Positions 13,326 through 13,356 of a stretch of DNA of 13,356 nt are shown here, piece after piece. The notes below the pieces were generated by a model. The model was not told the origin of the DNA and searched no databases. It saw only the letters and a list, made by a program, of their open reading frames with translations. Within the stretch, counting starts at the first letter, position 1; every line of letters starts with the position of its first letter. This stretch comes from Planctomycetota bacterium. GTDB taxonomy: Bacteria > Planctomycetota > Planctomycetia > Pirellulales > Pirellulaceae. A program made the translations under genes and the position numbers. Location: positions 1-13,356 of the forward strand of contig JAJSAJ010000965.1 in assembly GCA_024274855.1 (NCBI GenBank). The letters are read 5' to 3'.

Positions 13326-13356
13326 ACGATAGCATGAAATCGAGCGAAAAGCAACT
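13322..13356 (+). CDS. Start of a further gene, cut by the window edge
   Basis: An ATG at 13322 with GGAG 9 nt upstream (13309-13312) opens a frame reading MNDSMKSSEKQ, which runs off the window after 11 full codons. It overlaps the stop of the small ORF before it by ATGA. The product cannot be assigned. Confidence 0.45.
   Translation, partial: MNDSMKSSEKQ

Larger units (their letters stand above)
10341..13356. mobile_element. Integrase-proximal end of an integrative element inserted at tRNA-Val (incomplete)
   Basis: An intact tRNA is followed by clustered inverted repeats and a tyrosine integrase on the same strand. After a terminator come small plus-strand genes typical of mobile elements: a possible winged-helix regulator, a DUF1580-type DNA-binding protein and a phage-associated type of Cys-rich protein. 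No copy of the tRNA-Val 3' end is found to the right within the window, so the other attachment site must lie beyond 13356. Element type (prophage, plasmid-like or genomic island) is undetermined. Confidence 0.6.

Overview
The window looks chromosomal and comes from a moderately GC-rich Planctomycetota bacterium of the Planctomycetaceae type. The evidence is gene content: a quinoprotein-like beta-propeller carrying an inserted methyltransferase domain, a very long membrane-anchored Ser/Thr kinase with a beta-rich C-terminal domain, a small secreted 'K-C-N-x-x-H ... KKNRNAYG' protein, and a DUF1580-type small DNA-binding protein next to a planctomycete-style integrase. The species cannot be named from the sequence.

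Layout. (1) Positions 1-2582, minus strand: a PQQ-like propeller/methyltransferase gene, cut by one in-frame TAA at 843-845. The reading frame stays open and recognisable on both sides of the stop. (2) Positions 2583-3413: a long intergenic region with a large hairpin (2821-2886), a strong sigma70-like promoter (3155-3183) and, about 145 nt further on, an intrinsic-terminator-like hairpin (3328-3351). Promoter and terminator frame a possible structured RNA or attenuated leader in front of the kinase. (3) Positions 3414-6455, plus strand: a 1013-aa transmembrane Ser/Thr protein kinase. (4) Positions 6885-7304, plus strand: a small secreted protein whose apparent haem-binding CxxCH has become CxxGH. 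(5) Positions 7630-9782, minus strand: an aldose-1-epimerase-like protein whose stop codon lies inside a 39-nt tRNA 3'-end fragment, a REP-like palindrome, and a polytopic histidine-rich membrane protein. (6) From 10267 to the right edge: an intact tRNA-Val(UAC) with its own promoter, three consecutive inverted repeats, a tyrosine integrase, a branched terminator, a regulator-like protein, three 12-bp repeats, a hairpin that buries a ribosome binding site, a DUF1580-type protein, a small Cys-rich protein, a possible tiny ORF, and the start of another gene.

Reading. The region right of tRNA-Val is best seen as the integrase-proximal end of an integrative element inserted at that tRNA. Its far end is outside the window. 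Its early genes form a compact plus-strand series: integrase, terminator, possible winged-helix regulator, repeats and switch-like hairpin, DUF1580 protein (a possible excisionase), zinc-binding protein. The tRNA 3' fragment at 7630-7668 comes from a different tRNA, probably tRNA-Arg. It suggests a second, separate recombination event on the other side of the epimerase. The left part (kinase, propeller, small secreted protein) looks like ordinary planctomycete core or family-expanded genome.

No CRISPR array, rRNA, insertion sequence or complete new defence system could be supported. The least explained signals are the promoter/structured-RNA/terminator unit ahead of the kinase, the RBS-burying 13-bp hairpin with adjacent repeats in the integrative element, and the two tRNA-linked junctions.
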